From Verrucomicrobiia bacterium (GTDB lineage: Bacteria > Verrucomicrobiota > Verrucomicrobiia > Palsa-1439): a DNA stretch of 64,000 nt. Shown here one piece after another: positions 39,499 through 47,227 of this stretch. The notes under the pieces were generated by a model. It was not told the DNA's origin, made no database searches, and worked only from the letters and a program-made list of their open reading frames with translations. The stretch spans positions 1-64,000 of the forward strand of contig DATLVI010000022.1 of the NCBI GenBank assembly GCA_035577545.1. Direction: 5' to 3'. How positions within the stretch are numbered: the stretch's first letter is position 1; each line of letters begins with the position of its first letter. A program made the translations under genes and the position numbers.

Positions 39499-40509
39499 CT
39501 ACTGCGCCAACTTCAGCAGGCCCACCTCGAACGCGAGGGTCTCAGAGATATTGCGGGAAAGCGAGTCACGGATTTGCTCGATGGCCTCGAGGTCCTGGCA
39601 CGCTTGCGGGTAGGTCAACCCCGTCGCCACGCGTCGGACCGCAGGTGCTTGGTCTGGATGCGCAAGGAGTTTGTCGTCCGCGCTCTCGACGCACAGCAGC
39701 AGATGGCCAAACCAACTGTACATCTCCTCCAGTAACCGCTCCCGGGCGGCCCGGTATTCGCCCTCGACGCGCGCCTCCAATTGTTCGTCCAGGCGCTCAC
39801 GCACTTTTGGCTCCAATTCCTCATACCGGTCCAGGTTCATCTCAGCCTCGACCCGGGCGCGCGTTTCTTTGCGGATTTCCTGCAGCAGTGCGGTTAGCTC
39901 CGCCAGCAATTGATAAGTGTTGGCGACCCTTTGCTCGCCGGTCGTTGAAAACTTGGCCAGGAGCGGCAGGAGTTGCGTACGGTAAGGCGATGTGGCGCGT
40001 TCGGTCGTCGGGCCGAACGAAATTCTCAGGCAACGCGACAGGATCGTGGGCAACAGGCGTTGCGGATCGGCGGTAAGCAGTACGATCACGGTCTGCGCGG
40101 GTGGTTCTTCAAGGGTTTTCAGGAACGCGTTGCCCGCTTCCTCGCCCAGGCAATCGGCGTCCACGATAATCCCGACCTTTACTCCGCCCATCGAAGAACG
40201 CAGATTCACGGCTTTCATGAACTCGCGCATCTGTTCGACCTGGATCCGGCGGCCCTTCGACTCGGGCCGCACCCAATACACATCGGGATGCGCGCCTTCG
40301 TCGATGCGTCGGCACGAATCACAGTGGTCACAGCTATCGTGGTCTTTTTCCGTGCAGTTCAGCGCCTTCGCCAGCGTCCGCGCCATGGCTTCCTTGCCGC
40401 TGCCGCGCGGCCCGGTGAACAAGTAAGCGTGCGCGAGACGTCCGCGCTGCAGGCTGCGGTGCAGTTGCTCGGCCACGGCCTTTTGTTCATGGAGATCGCT
40501 AAAGGACAC
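39499..40509 (-). CDS. holB: DNA polymerase III delta' subunit (HolB/DnaX-like ATPase)
   Basis: The 336-residue AAA+ protein resembles the clamp-loader delta' subunit. Visible are FTGPRGSGKEAMARTLAKAL (Walker A), the zinc-binding CDHCDSCRR with Cys from the preceding loop, IIVDADCLGEEAGNAFLKTLEEPP (Walker B and sensor region) and the SRC motif ILSRCLRISFG. The C-terminal helical collar includes DRYEELEPKVRERLDEQLEA. It works in sliding-clamp loading. The start overlaps the end of tmk by 11 bp, the usual tmk-holB pairing. Confidence 0.9.
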   Translation of the reverse strand: MSFSDLHEQKAVAEQLHRSLQRGRLAHAYLFTGPRGSGKEAMARTLAKALNCTEKDHDSCDHCDSCRRIDEGAHPDVYWVRPESKGRRIQVEQMREFMKAVNLRSSMGGVKVGIIVDADCLGEEAGNAFLKTLEEPPAQTVIVLLTADPQRLLPTILSRCLRISFGPTTERATSPYRTQLLPLLAKFSTTGEQRVANTYQLLAELTALLQEIRKETRARVEAEMNLDRYEELEPKVRERLDEQLEARVEGEYRAARERLLEEMYSWFGHLLLCVESADDKLLAHPDQAPAVRRVATGLTYPQACQDLEAIEQIRDSLSRNISETLAFEVGLLKLAQ

Positions 40510-41125
40510 TCTTCACCAAATCCCAAATTTGTTTCTCGATTACTTCGATGGATCGGCCGCCATCAATCACCTTGACGCGGTGGGCGTCGCGTTTGGCGAG
40601 TTCGAGGTAGCCCTGCCGGACACGATCGTAGAATTCCAACGACTGGTTCTCCATGCGGTCGAACAACTCGCGGCCGCGGGCCCGTTCCAAACCAATGCGC
40701 GGGTCGAGGTCGATCACGAGCGTGAGGTCGGGCAGATTCGCACCGATTGCAAACTTGTTGATTGCAGAAACGGCTGACGGCGCGATCTTCCTCCCGACGC
40801 CCTGATAGACAGTCGTCGAGTCGAAAAAACGGTCGCAGATAACGACGCGGCCGTCATTCAAGGCGGGTTCGATGACCTCGCGAACGAGCTGCGCACGGCT
40901 GGCGCAAAAGAGCATCAGTTCGGTCTCAGGAACCATGGCGGCAGACTGCTTGCTGTATTGAAGAATATGGCGAATTTGCTCGCCCACATCCGTTCCACCC
41001 GGCTCGCGGGTGACCAGGACCTGACAACCGTCTTGCCGCAGCCGAGTCACCAAACGGTCGATGTGCGTGGATTTTCCGCAGCCTTCGCCCCCCTCAAAAG
41101 TGATGAATGTACCTTTTTTGGCCAT
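40499..41125 (-). CDS. tmk: Thymidylate kinase
   Basis: The 208-residue P-loop kinase phosphorylates dTMP to dTDP. It has FEGGEGCGKSTHIDRL (P-loop), REPGGTDVGEQIRHIL (dTMP-binding Arg and Glu-Pro-Gly), the DRFFDSTTVYQG block with the DR motif, and a short lid with RARGRELFDRMENQSLEFY. Length is standard. It is the first gene of tmk-holB-ligase under a good promoter at 41146-41174. Confidence 0.97.
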   Translation of the reverse strand: MAKKGTFITFEGGEGCGKSTHIDRLVTRLRQDGCQVLVTREPGGTDVGEQIRHILQYSKQSAAMVPETELMLFCASRAQLVREVIEPALNDGRVVICDRFFDSTTVYQGVGRKIAPSAVSAINKFAIGANLPDLTLVIDLDPRIGLERARGRELFDRMENQSLEFYDRVRQGYLELAKRDAHRVKVIDGGRSIEVIEKQIWDLVKSVL

Positions 41126-41145
41126 TTCTGTATGAATTTCTCGGG

Positions 41146-41174
41146 ATGATAGTGTTCGGTGCTGCGGCGGTCAA
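41146..41174 (-). promoter_or_regulatory. Sigma-70 promoter of the tmk operon
   Basis: On the minus strand, TTGACC (41174-41169), a 17-bp spacer and TATCAT (41151-41146) predict a start about 14 nt before the tmk ATG at 41125. The region is shared with the divergent receiver-protein gene. Confidence 0.6.
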
Positions 41175-41215
41175 GATTTGGCACCAACCCTGCTTATTTT
41201 GACGGTGCGATTGCC

Positions 41216-41221
41216 TATAAT
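41216..41221 (+). promoter_or_regulatory. -10 element of the receiver-protein gene
   Basis: A perfect TATAAT lies 36 nt before the ATG at 41258. No good -35 box stands 16-18 bp upstream (CTTATT at best), so the promoter may need an activator. A TTGACG is only 11 bp away and cannot serve. Confidence 0.4.
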
Positions 41222-41257
41222 TGGCAAGGGGACAAATTAGAGAGGAAGGGTTTTAGA

Positions 41258-41737
41258 ATGCCGCTAACAGTCAACGAAACGGGACAGGTGGAAACGACCA
41301 AAGTCAACGGTAGCAACACGGCCCAGGCGCTCGCGGCGGACGGTACACGTCTCCGCGTGCTGGCGATCGACGACAATGAGGAGTTCCGCACCCTTATCGC
41401 GGAATTGCTGGAGCCCTTCGGTTTCGAGGTGCATGCGGTCGGCAATCCCGTCAAGGCCCTCGAAAGCTTCACCCAGGAGAAGGACAAATTTCATCTGGTG
41501 TTGCTGGACTACTACATGCCGCAGCTTGACGGCGCCAAGACTTTCGAGTGGCTGAAGAAGCTCAACCCGGACGTGAAGGTCATCATCGTCTCGGGTGCCG
41601 AGGAACTGCGGTTGCGCCAGATTCTAGCCCAGCATCAGATCGACGGCTACATCCGCAAACCGTTCCGCATCCAGGAAGCCCTGCATATCATCCGCCACGT
41701 GATGAGCAAGCCAGCGGGAAAGCCCGGCGTCAACTAA
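41258..41737 (+). CDS. Stand-alone response-regulator receiver protein
   Basis: The 159-residue protein consists of a 30-residue Thr/Ala-rich N-terminal tail and a CheY-like receiver domain. The acidic pocket is LAIDDNEEF, the phospho-acceptor is Asp84 in VLLDYYMP, and the signalling Lys is in YIRKPF. There is no output domain, so it probably works through protein contacts or phosphotransfer. It is monocistronic: GAGGAAGGG precedes the start and a strong terminator follows the stop. A second stand-alone receiver is encoded at 47228. No partner kinase is adjacent. Confidence 0.9.
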   Translation: MPLTVNETGQVETTKVNGSNTAQALAADGTRLRVLAIDDNEEFRTLIAELLEPFGFEVHAVGNPVKALESFTQEKDKFHLVLLDYYMPQLDGAKTFEWLKKLNPDVKVIIVSGAEELRLRQILAQHQIDGYIRKPFRIQEALHIIRHVMSKPAGKPGVN

Positions 41738-41760
41738 CCCGTCCACTCGCACATTTCCGA

Positions 41761-41792
41761 GGGGCAGACCATGCGTCTGCCCCTTTCGTTTT
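41761..41792 (+). terminator. Rho-independent terminator after the receiver gene
   Basis: GGGGCAGAC (41761-41769) and its perfect complement (41775-41783) surround a 5-nt loop and are followed by TTTCGTTTT (41784-41792). It lies 24 bp after the stop codon at 41737. Confidence 0.85.
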
Positions 41793-41872
41793 CGATCGCG
41801 AACGTGTGTTGATCGCCTCGAGGCCAACGTTCATCAACCTCGGCCCCCATGCTCCTCCCGTTATGAACTAAT

Positions 41873-41953
41873 GGGAGTGACACCATGAGCATTGTTTTTG
41901 TTCCGTTTTGGCGTGTGGGCACACATTCCTAAACGACCCACGGTGTCACCCCC
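41873..41953. other. Inverted repeat over the 3' end of the VHEWGTF gene
   Basis: GGGAGTGACACC (41873-41884) pairs with 41942-41953 in 11 of 12 positions across a 57-bp gap; the TGA stop of the minus-strand gene lies in the second arm. Inside is GTGTG/CACAC (about 41923-41934). It might be a processing or termination structure for the minus-strand gene, but it has no U-run. The 15-codon frame between the arms is too short to support as a gene. Confidence 0.35.
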
Positions 41954-43097
41954 AAATTTCTTCGGCCAGGCCCGCATGCGCGGTATCGTTGTCTCCACGC
42001 AGCAACCGTTTTAAGACCGGCTCGGCAAAACGCCCGGACTGTCGCAACGCTGTCCGCGCAGCGGCACGCACCTGCGGCGACGGATCATCCAATCGCTTCA
42101 ACTCGTCACGCATCGCGTTCTCCCTTTCGGGTGTGATGATTTCAATTCGACCAACCAGCACCCGTACGAGCTGTGTCGGCTGCGGGCTAATCGTGATCGG
42201 CAGTACGCTGTCGGTCACGTAGCGCGGTAGGATGTAAAATACGCGCAGTCCGTCCTCGAACCACGAATCGCGCCACGTCTCGATCATCGCTTTCGCCTCC
42301 TTCTCGTACAGGCCCTGGGAAACGAGCGTTTGCTGCATCATAGTCAGCAGCGCCGGGAGCGAATCGCCCAACGCCGGACGCTCGATGGTCGCCGTATTCG
42401 CCTTCACGGCAAGAACACGGAATCCGACGTTGCCGCCGTGATTCTCAAACACGACCACCTGCGCAATCCCGCCAAGGCCGGCGAGCTGGAGGCGGTTGCC
42501 GTCCAGCTTCACCGACACTGGCGGTTCGAATCCGCCCACGCCACGATAAAACAAAAACTTCTCGAACTCCGCCGGGCGTCCGTTCGTGTTGCAGACGCGC
42601 ACCTCCGCGGCATCGGTCTCACGGGCTGCGTAATAGCGATTGGAACCCGTTTCCACCGGAAGATCCGCATTCGCGTGAGGCAGGACGGTGATGCGGCCCC
42701 AATCGATGCCCGAACCAACTATGCGCACGTTCGGATACCATTCCGTGATGGTGCCTTTCGGGAAATCGACCCGCACCGTCACGTCCGTGTCGCGGTCTGT
42801 GTAGAAGTAGAGCACGGGCGTCTCCATGCGGATTTTTCCGGTCAAATCGCATTTCACGCAGTCGTGGCGAAGCCCGCCAGCGTTGGCGGCGGCCACATTG
42901 TGAATGAAATGCGGCAGATCATTCGTAGCTGCAAGCGGCCTCCAATCAAGCGCCATCCCATCTTCGCCGGCAATCGAGGTGAACGTGCCCCACTCGTGCA
43001 CGGTCAGTCCCGTTTCGCCCGTGTTTTGGATCGCGAAGCCAAAGGCAGCCAACCCGGATACCAAAGCCATTGCCAATAGCATGGCACGGAGCTTCAT
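41946..43097 (-). CDS. Conserved secreted protein with VHEWGTF motif and HEAT-like tail
   Basis: The 383-residue protein has a signal peptide (MLLAMALVSGLAAFGFA). Its mature N-terminus holds TVHEWGTFTSIAGEDG, a motif of uncharacterised proteins in PVC and related bacteria. A central beta-rich part includes METPVLYFYTDRDTDVTVRV, and a GLRHDCVKCD segment has two cysteines that might bind metal. The last about 60 residues (LKRLDDPSPQVRAAARTALR) look like HEAT repeats. GGAGG lies 5 nt before the ATG at 43097. The function is unknown. Its promoter shares the direct repeats and -10 element of the neighbouring two-component operon, so it is probably a target of that system. Confidence 0.75.
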   Translation of the reverse strand: MKLRAMLLAMALVSGLAAFGFAIQNTGETGLTVHEWGTFTSIAGEDGMALDWRPLAATNDLPHFIHNVAAANAGGLRHDCVKCDLTGKIRMETPVLYFYTDRDTDVTVRVDFPKGTITEWYPNVRIVGSGIDWGRITVLPHANADLPVETGSNRYYAARETDAAEVRVCNTNGRPAEFEKFLFYRGVGGFEPPVSVKLDGNRLQLAGLGGIAQVVVFENHGGNVGFRVLAVKANTATIERPALGDSLPALLTMMQQTLVSQGLYEKEAKAMIETWRDSWFEDGLRVFYILPRYVTDSVLPITISPQPTQLVRVLVGRIEIITPERENAMRDELKRLDDPSPQVRAAARTALRQSGRFAEPVLKRLLRGDNDTAHAGLAEEIWG

Positions 43098-43132
43098 GCC
43101 GGCCTCCGATTGGCCTTTTTGTCCATGAGACA

Positions 43133-43177
43133 AGTGTAAGGCAGGTCGGCAATTTGTTAAGTAAAAGGCGTGTAAAA
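43133..43177 (-). promoter_or_regulatory. Predicted response-regulator box and promoter of the VHEWGTF gene
   Basis: Two GTAAAA units (43161-43166 and 43172-43177) repeat with an 11-bp period. In the transcribed direction they read TTTTAC-N5-TTTTAC and are followed after 22 bp by TACACT (43138-43133), a likely -10. Transcription would start about 29 nt before the ATG at 43097. The same layout precedes the response-regulator gene at 45703. Confidence 0.55.
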
Positions 43178-43187
43178 CTCTGCCGCG

Positions 43188-45026
43188 CTATTGCGGGAGG
43201 AAAACCGCGAAAACACTGCCTCCGTCAGGCCCAGTTTCGTAGCTAACCGCACCCCCGTGGGCCTCCGCCAGGGCTTTCACCAGCGCCAGGCCAAGGCCGA
43301 GTCCCGCCGGCGCGTCGTCGCGACCACCGCGCGCAAAGGGACGAAAGAGCCGTCGCAGCATGTCCGCCGGAATGCCGGGACCATGGTCGCAAACAGAAAC
43401 AATGGCTCCCGGCCCGGCGAATCGCTTGTCTTTGCACCCTTCGTGTCGGCGGTCCAGCGTAACTTTAATACTCCGGTCCTCGGCTGAACGGCTGTATTTT
43501 TCAGCGTTATCAATAAGGTTCTGGAGAATCTCCGCAAGAGCGTCACGGTCGAATCTTACCCCGGGTAGATCATTGGCAACCGAGAATTCGATACCAACGC
43601 CGCCGGCCTCCAGCGCGGGGCGCTGGCGTTCAACACAGTCCCGCACGAAAGCCGCGAGGTCGCCGGACTGGGGACGCACCTGCAGCGCGCCGCGCTCAAG
43701 ACGGGTAAAGCCAAGCACGTTGGAAACGACACGGCCCAGCCGCGCGGCTTCTTCGGCCGCACGGTGGGCGTAGTCTTTCGCACGCAACGGGTCGCCCAAT
43801 CCCTCGGCCAACATCTCACTGTACATGCGAAGCCCGGCGAGCGGTGTGCGGAGTTCGTGCGCGGCGGACGCCGCGAACTGCGAACGCTGGCGGGCAAGCC
43901 GTTCCGTATGCCACACCAGCACCACCACACACAGGCCCGCAACACTTGCGGCCCCGACGCCGGCGAAGAAAGACTCCAGAAAGTTGGTCTCCGAATGATG
44001 CACCCGCAGAAGGGCGGCATCGAATTCCTTCGCCGCGCTGACGACGATGTACCAGCCGGCGTTCCCAAGATGGGCGGCCGCCACGTAGGCTCCCGAGCTC
44101 ACATTGGGGGAGAAACGGGCCGGCAGCGCGGCGTTCTTGAGAGATTCGGCAACAGCTTCATTGGAAATGACAAAACCCTGTACGAGGATGCCTTCGGGTG
44201 TGGTGACGTCGCGCAAAGCAACGAGGCTTTGGCCATTGGAGGTTTGCATCGAGCACCACCGGAACCCGCCGATGGCGATAGTGACCTTCTTCGGTTTTTC
44301 ATCCTTTTGTGGCACCGCTCTCTGGGGAAGGTTGCCACCGTATTTAAGGTCCGAATAGATTTGGGCGGCTTGCGCGTTTTGCTCATACGCGTCGGATTCC
44401 ATCACTTCGTAACGCGGCTGTGACACCGTTGACTGGGCGAATGATGAGGCCGAAGGCTGTGGCACGGATTGCTGCGAGGAAACTGCCAGAGTCAACGGAG
44501 GGGCCGGCACGGACTTCGTCGGGGATTGTTGCGCTTGTTGGAGGGACGCCACGCAGGCGGAAGCGCCCGCGACCGACTGCAACTCTTTTTGAATGCCATG
44601 TTCCCCAGCGGCCCGCAGTCGATCTGCAGCGTTCAAGTCGCCTTCGGGTAACGTGGGAAGCGTGACCCGTCCGGTGGGGTCGATTTGGAAATAAGCGCGG
44701 ATAAACGGGTCGGTCGGTCCTTGCGCCAACGGTGAGGGGACGATGGACGCGCCTTCGGACACGCCTTTCGGATCGTGATAGAGGGACTGGTAGTGGTAAA
44801 AAGGGCGATTCGATTCCGCTTCCAGCAGCGCGTCGAGACGCTCTTGCAGACGACCCGCGAGTTGGGCGGCGGTGTCTTTCGCAAGTCGATGCGGGCCGGC
44901 CTCGATCTGCGCCGCATTGCGTTGCACCTCACGCATACCGAGGACGTACCAGGCACCACACGGCACAACGAGTGCCGCTATCGTCAACACCAGCGCCAGG
45001 GTCGTGCGGCTGTGCAAGAAACTCAT
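43188..45026 (-). CDS. Membrane sensor histidine kinase
   Basis: The 612-residue protein has an N-terminal transmembrane helix (TLALVLTIAALVVPCGAWYVL), a large periplasmic sensing region of about 330 residues with a Gln/Ser/Pro-rich low-complexity stretch (PQPSASSFAQSTVSQPRYE), and a second helix (VGAASVAGLCVVVLVW). The cytoplasmic part has the H-box ASAAHELRTPLAGLRMYSEM, N-box LIDNAEKYS, G1 DHGPGIP and G2 GLGLGLALVKALAEAHGG. It should phosphorylate the OmpR-type regulator whose stop overlaps its ATG at 45026 (ATGA). The sensing domain has no family that I can name. Confidence 0.92.
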   Translation of the reverse strand: MSFLHSRTTLALVLTIAALVVPCGAWYVLGMREVQRNAAQIEAGPHRLAKDTAAQLAGRLQERLDALLEAESNRPFYHYQSLYHDPKGVSEGASIVPSPLAQGPTDPFIRAYFQIDPTGRVTLPTLPEGDLNAADRLRAAGEHGIQKELQSVAGASACVASLQQAQQSPTKSVPAPPLTLAVSSQQSVPQPSASSFAQSTVSQPRYEVMESDAYEQNAQAAQIYSDLKYGGNLPQRAVPQKDEKPKKVTIAIGGFRWCSMQTSNGQSLVALRDVTTPEGILVQGFVISNEAVAESLKNAALPARFSPNVSSGAYVAAAHLGNAGWYIVVSAAKEFDAALLRVHHSETNFLESFFAGVGAASVAGLCVVVLVWHTERLARQRSQFAASAAHELRTPLAGLRMYSEMLAEGLGDPLRAKDYAHRAAEEAARLGRVVSNVLGFTRLERGALQVRPQSGDLAAFVRDCVERQRPALEAGGVGIEFSVANDLPGVRFDRDALAEILQNLIDNAEKYSRSAEDRSIKVTLDRRHEGCKDKRFAGPGAIVSVCDHGPGIPADMLRRLFRPFARGGRDDAPAGLGLGLALVKALAEAHGGAVSYETGPDGGSVFAVFLPQ

Positions 45027-45703
45027 CGTCGGCCCCACGCATAACCAATTCCTTTGACGGAAGAAACGATCTTCGGGTCGGAATGGTCGCGCTCAATTTT
45101 GTGGCGGAGGTTGGCAATGGTCACGTCAACGGTGCGCGTTTCCATTTTCGCGTCCGCGCCCCAGACCTGTTCGAGCAATTCGCTGCGCGAAATCGCCCGC
45201 GCCTTGTGGCGATGCAGCCAGCGCAAAATGCCAACCTCGCGCGCGGTGAGCGAAATAATCCTGCCATCGCGACGAGCTTCGCAATGCCCAAGATCAATGC
45301 GGCAGCCGTCGATCGCAATGATTTCTGGTTCCGCGGGCGCGGATTTCGCACGGCGTCCGAGCGCGGCAATGCGGGCGAGAAGTTCGCGCGCGCCAAATGG
45401 CTTGGTCACGTAATCATCCGCGCCGGTTTTTAGGCCGCGTACTTTGTCCTCCTCGGCGCCCTTGGCCGTTAGCATGAGAATCGGCAGGTCGGGGCGGGCT
45501 TTGCGGAGCCGGTGGCAGACCTCGATGCCGTCAAGCTTGGGCAACATGACGTCGAGCAGGACAAGGTCGAGTTCGGGATCCATGCCGCGCTTGGTCGCCG
45601 CCAGGCCATCGGACACCATATCAACTGTGTGGCCCGCCCCCTTGAGCAGGTCGACCAGCCCGTCCCGTAACAGCAAGTCATCTTCCACGACGAGTATTTT
45701 CAT
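45023..45703 (-). CDS. OmpR/PhoB-family response regulator
   Basis: The 226-residue protein has a receiver domain (VVEDDLLLRDG, phospho-acceptor Asp51 in LLLDVMLP, Lys in YVTKPFGARELLARI) and a C-terminal winged-helix DNA-binding domain (LTAREVGILRWLHRHKA, then SELLEQVWGADAKMETRTVDVTIANLRHKIE and VKGIGYAW). OmpR-type regulators bind tandem repeats of about 11 bp as dimers. Such repeats (GTAAAA-N5-GTAAAA) lie directly upstream of this gene and of the VHEWGTF gene beyond the kinase. It forms a two-gene operon with the kinase. Confidence 0.95.
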   Translation of the reverse strand: MKILVVEDDLLLRDGLVDLLKGAGHTVDMVSDGLAATKRGMDPELDLVLLDVMLPKLDGIEVCHRLRKARPDLPILMLTAKGAEEDKVRGLKTGADDYVTKPFGARELLARIAALGRRAKSAPAEPEIIAIDGCRIDLGHCEARRDGRIISLTAREVGILRWLHRHKARAISRSELLEQVWGADAKMETRTVDVTIANLRHKIERDHSDPKIVSSVKGIGYAWGRR

Positions 45704-45718
45704 GGCGTTCCCAACGGG

Positions 45719-45764
45719 AGTGTAATCCGTCGCGCCGACAGGGCAAAGTAAAACGTGTGTAAAA
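45719..45764 (-). promoter_or_regulatory. Predicted response-regulator box and promoter of the two-component operon
   Basis: GTAAAA units at 45748-45753 and 45759-45764 repeat with an 11-bp period. In the minus direction TACACT (45724-45719) follows after 23 bp, as in front of the VHEWGTF gene. The layout implies autoregulation of the operon starting at 45703. The macro-domain gene lies divergently and could be affected too. Confidence 0.55.
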
Positions 45765-45811
45765 ACCGGCTAAATGCGGCGGCTGTCGGTAGAACGGAGC
45801 CGGATGATTTT

Positions 45812-46372
45812 ATGGTAAAGTTGCATCTGGTGATGAAAACCATTGGCAAGGCGACGCTGGAACTGGCGCAGGGGGATATTACCGCGTTGAACGTAGATGC
45901 GATTGTGAACGCCGCGAACAAATATTTGGCACACGGCGGCGGCGTGGCATCGGCCATCGTGTGTAAGGGCGGGTTATCAATCCAGGCCGAGTCAGCCGCG
46001 CTGGTGGCCAGGCACGGGCCGTTGGCAACGGGCGAGGCGGTGATTACGACTGGCGGGAAATTGCCGGCAAAGTTCGTTATTCACACTGTCGGACCGGTTT
46101 GGAGCGAGCATGGCCCGGCAGAAGCCGACAATTTATTGCGCAAGGCGGTGCGGAGCAGTTTGGTACTCGCCGAAGAGAACAAAGTGAAATCAATCGCTTT
46201 CCCGGCGATCAGCACGGGTATCTACGGGTTCCCCATCGAACGCGCCGCGCCGCTGATGTTGCGGGAAGCGGCGGATTACCTGGGCGGGCAAACCAAACTC
46301 GAACGCGTGTTGTTCTGTCTCTACGACGACGCGAGCTATCAGGTTTTTGATTCCGCTTTCGCGGCCCTCTGA
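45812..46372 (+). CDS. Macro-domain protein (ADP-ribose binding or hydrolysing)
   Basis: The 186-residue protein is a single macro domain of the MacroD/YmdB kind. GDITALNVDAIVNAANKYLA with the following GGGVASAI forms the ADP-ribose-binding and catalytic loop, and ISTGIYGFPIERAAPLML forms the diphosphate-binding second loop. It probably removes ADP-ribose from proteins or hydrolyses O-acetyl-ADP-ribose or ADP-ribose-1''-phosphate. ATG at 45812 or 45833 may be the start; the family core begins after the second. The 3' end overlaps the convergent SDR gene by 34 bp, so the two mRNAs are complementary at their ends. It lies divergent from the two-component operon. Confidence 0.9.
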   Translation: MVKLHLVMKTIGKATLELAQGDITALNVDAIVNAANKYLAHGGGVASAIVCKGGLSIQAESAALVARHGPLATGEAVITTGGKLPAKFVIHTVGPVWSEHGPAEADNLLRKAVRSSLVLAEENKVKSIAFPAISTGIYGFPIERAAPLMLREAADYLGGQTKLERVLFCLYDDASYQVFDSAFAAL

Positions 46373-47151
46373 CCTGTTTGGCGGATGATAAAGTCGAGGA
46401 GGCGCGGGGAGAACCGCTTCAACCAGATGGCAACGCGTGAGGACAGCGTCAACACCACCTGGCGTTTGTGCCGCGCGCAACCGCGCAGGATCGCGCGGGC
46501 GACTTTGGCGGGGTGCTGGCCCGGGAATGGGCTTATGCGGGCCGCGTTGCCGTAGCGGTACATGTTTTCGAAAAACGGCGTCTCTGTGTAGGCTGGCAAA
46601 ACGGAGATGACTTCGATTCCCGTGCCGTGCAACTCCATGCGCAACGCGTCGCTCACCGCCAACAGGGCAAATTTGCTCGCGCAATAAATGCCGTTACGCG
46701 GTGCCACCACGAGACTCAGGATGCTGCCCACATTGACGATTTGGCCAGATCCCCGTTGCCGCATGTGTGGGAGGACAGTCTGGATGCAGCGAAGCGGACC
46801 GTAAAAATTCACTTCCATCAGGCAACGCGTGTCGTCCAGCGGTGATTCGGCGACAGGGGCGCGCATGCCGATCCCGGCATTGTTGACCAAAATGTCCACG
46901 CGGCCGAATTCCGCGATGGTGGTGGCAACAAGCCGCTGTACGTCCTCGTCCTTCGTCACGTCGGCGGGAACGACTCGCAGGCGATCGCGCAAATCGGGAT
47001 GCGCGTCCACGACCTCTTGCAATCTTGTCTGGGTGCGCGCGGCGAGGACAACGCGGGCACCGGCCCTGGCAAAGCGGAGGGCGGTTTCCAAACCGATGCC
47101 ACTGGAGGCACCAGTGACGATGACGATTTTGTCATGAAAATGCGCGCTCAT
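46339..47151 (-). CDS. Short-chain dehydrogenase/reductase
   Basis: The 270-residue Rossmann-fold oxidoreductase has the classical SDR motifs: TGASSGIGLETALRFA (cofactor glycine loop), NNAGIGM, the catalytic Ser in VNVGSILSLV and YCASK (Tyr and Lys). Arg or Ala-Arg after the second strand (AARTQTRL) suggests NADPH preference. The C-terminal portion (RVAIWLKRFSPRLLDFIIRQ) is amphipathic and may touch the membrane. Substrate unknown. It is tail-to-tail with the macro-domain gene (34-bp overlap) and divergent from the receiver gene at 47228. Confidence 0.9.
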   Translation of the reverse strand: MSAHFHDKIVIVTGASSGIGLETALRFARAGARVVLAARTQTRLQEVVDAHPDLRDRLRVVPADVTKDEDVQRLVATTIAEFGRVDILVNNAGIGMRAPVAESPLDDTRCLMEVNFYGPLRCIQTVLPHMRQRGSGQIVNVGSILSLVVAPRNGIYCASKFALLAVSDALRMELHGTGIEVISVLPAYTETPFFENMYRYGNAARISPFPGQHPAKVARAILRGCARHKRQVVLTLSSRVAIWLKRFSPRLLDFIIRQTGQRAAKAESKT

Positions 47152-47185
47152 TCCTGAATCGATTTCGCTTTCCGGCAGAGTCGGG

Positions 47186-47198
47186 CCATGTTACATGG
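47186..47198. promoter_or_regulatory. Palindromic operator-like site between divergent genes
   Basis: CCATGT-T-ACATGG is a perfect 6-bp inverted repeat around one base, midway between the SDR start (47151) and the receiver start (47228). Such short dyads often bind dimeric regulators. No second copy was found in the window. Confidence 0.3.
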
Positions 47199-47227
47199 GC
47201 GGTGCCCGGATTGGCAATGCTGGTGCT

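Noticed and set aside
41198-41221. TTGACG/TATAAT as a complete promoter for the receiver gene
   Set aside because: The spacer is only 11 bp, too short for sigma-70 recognition; only the -10 element is reported.
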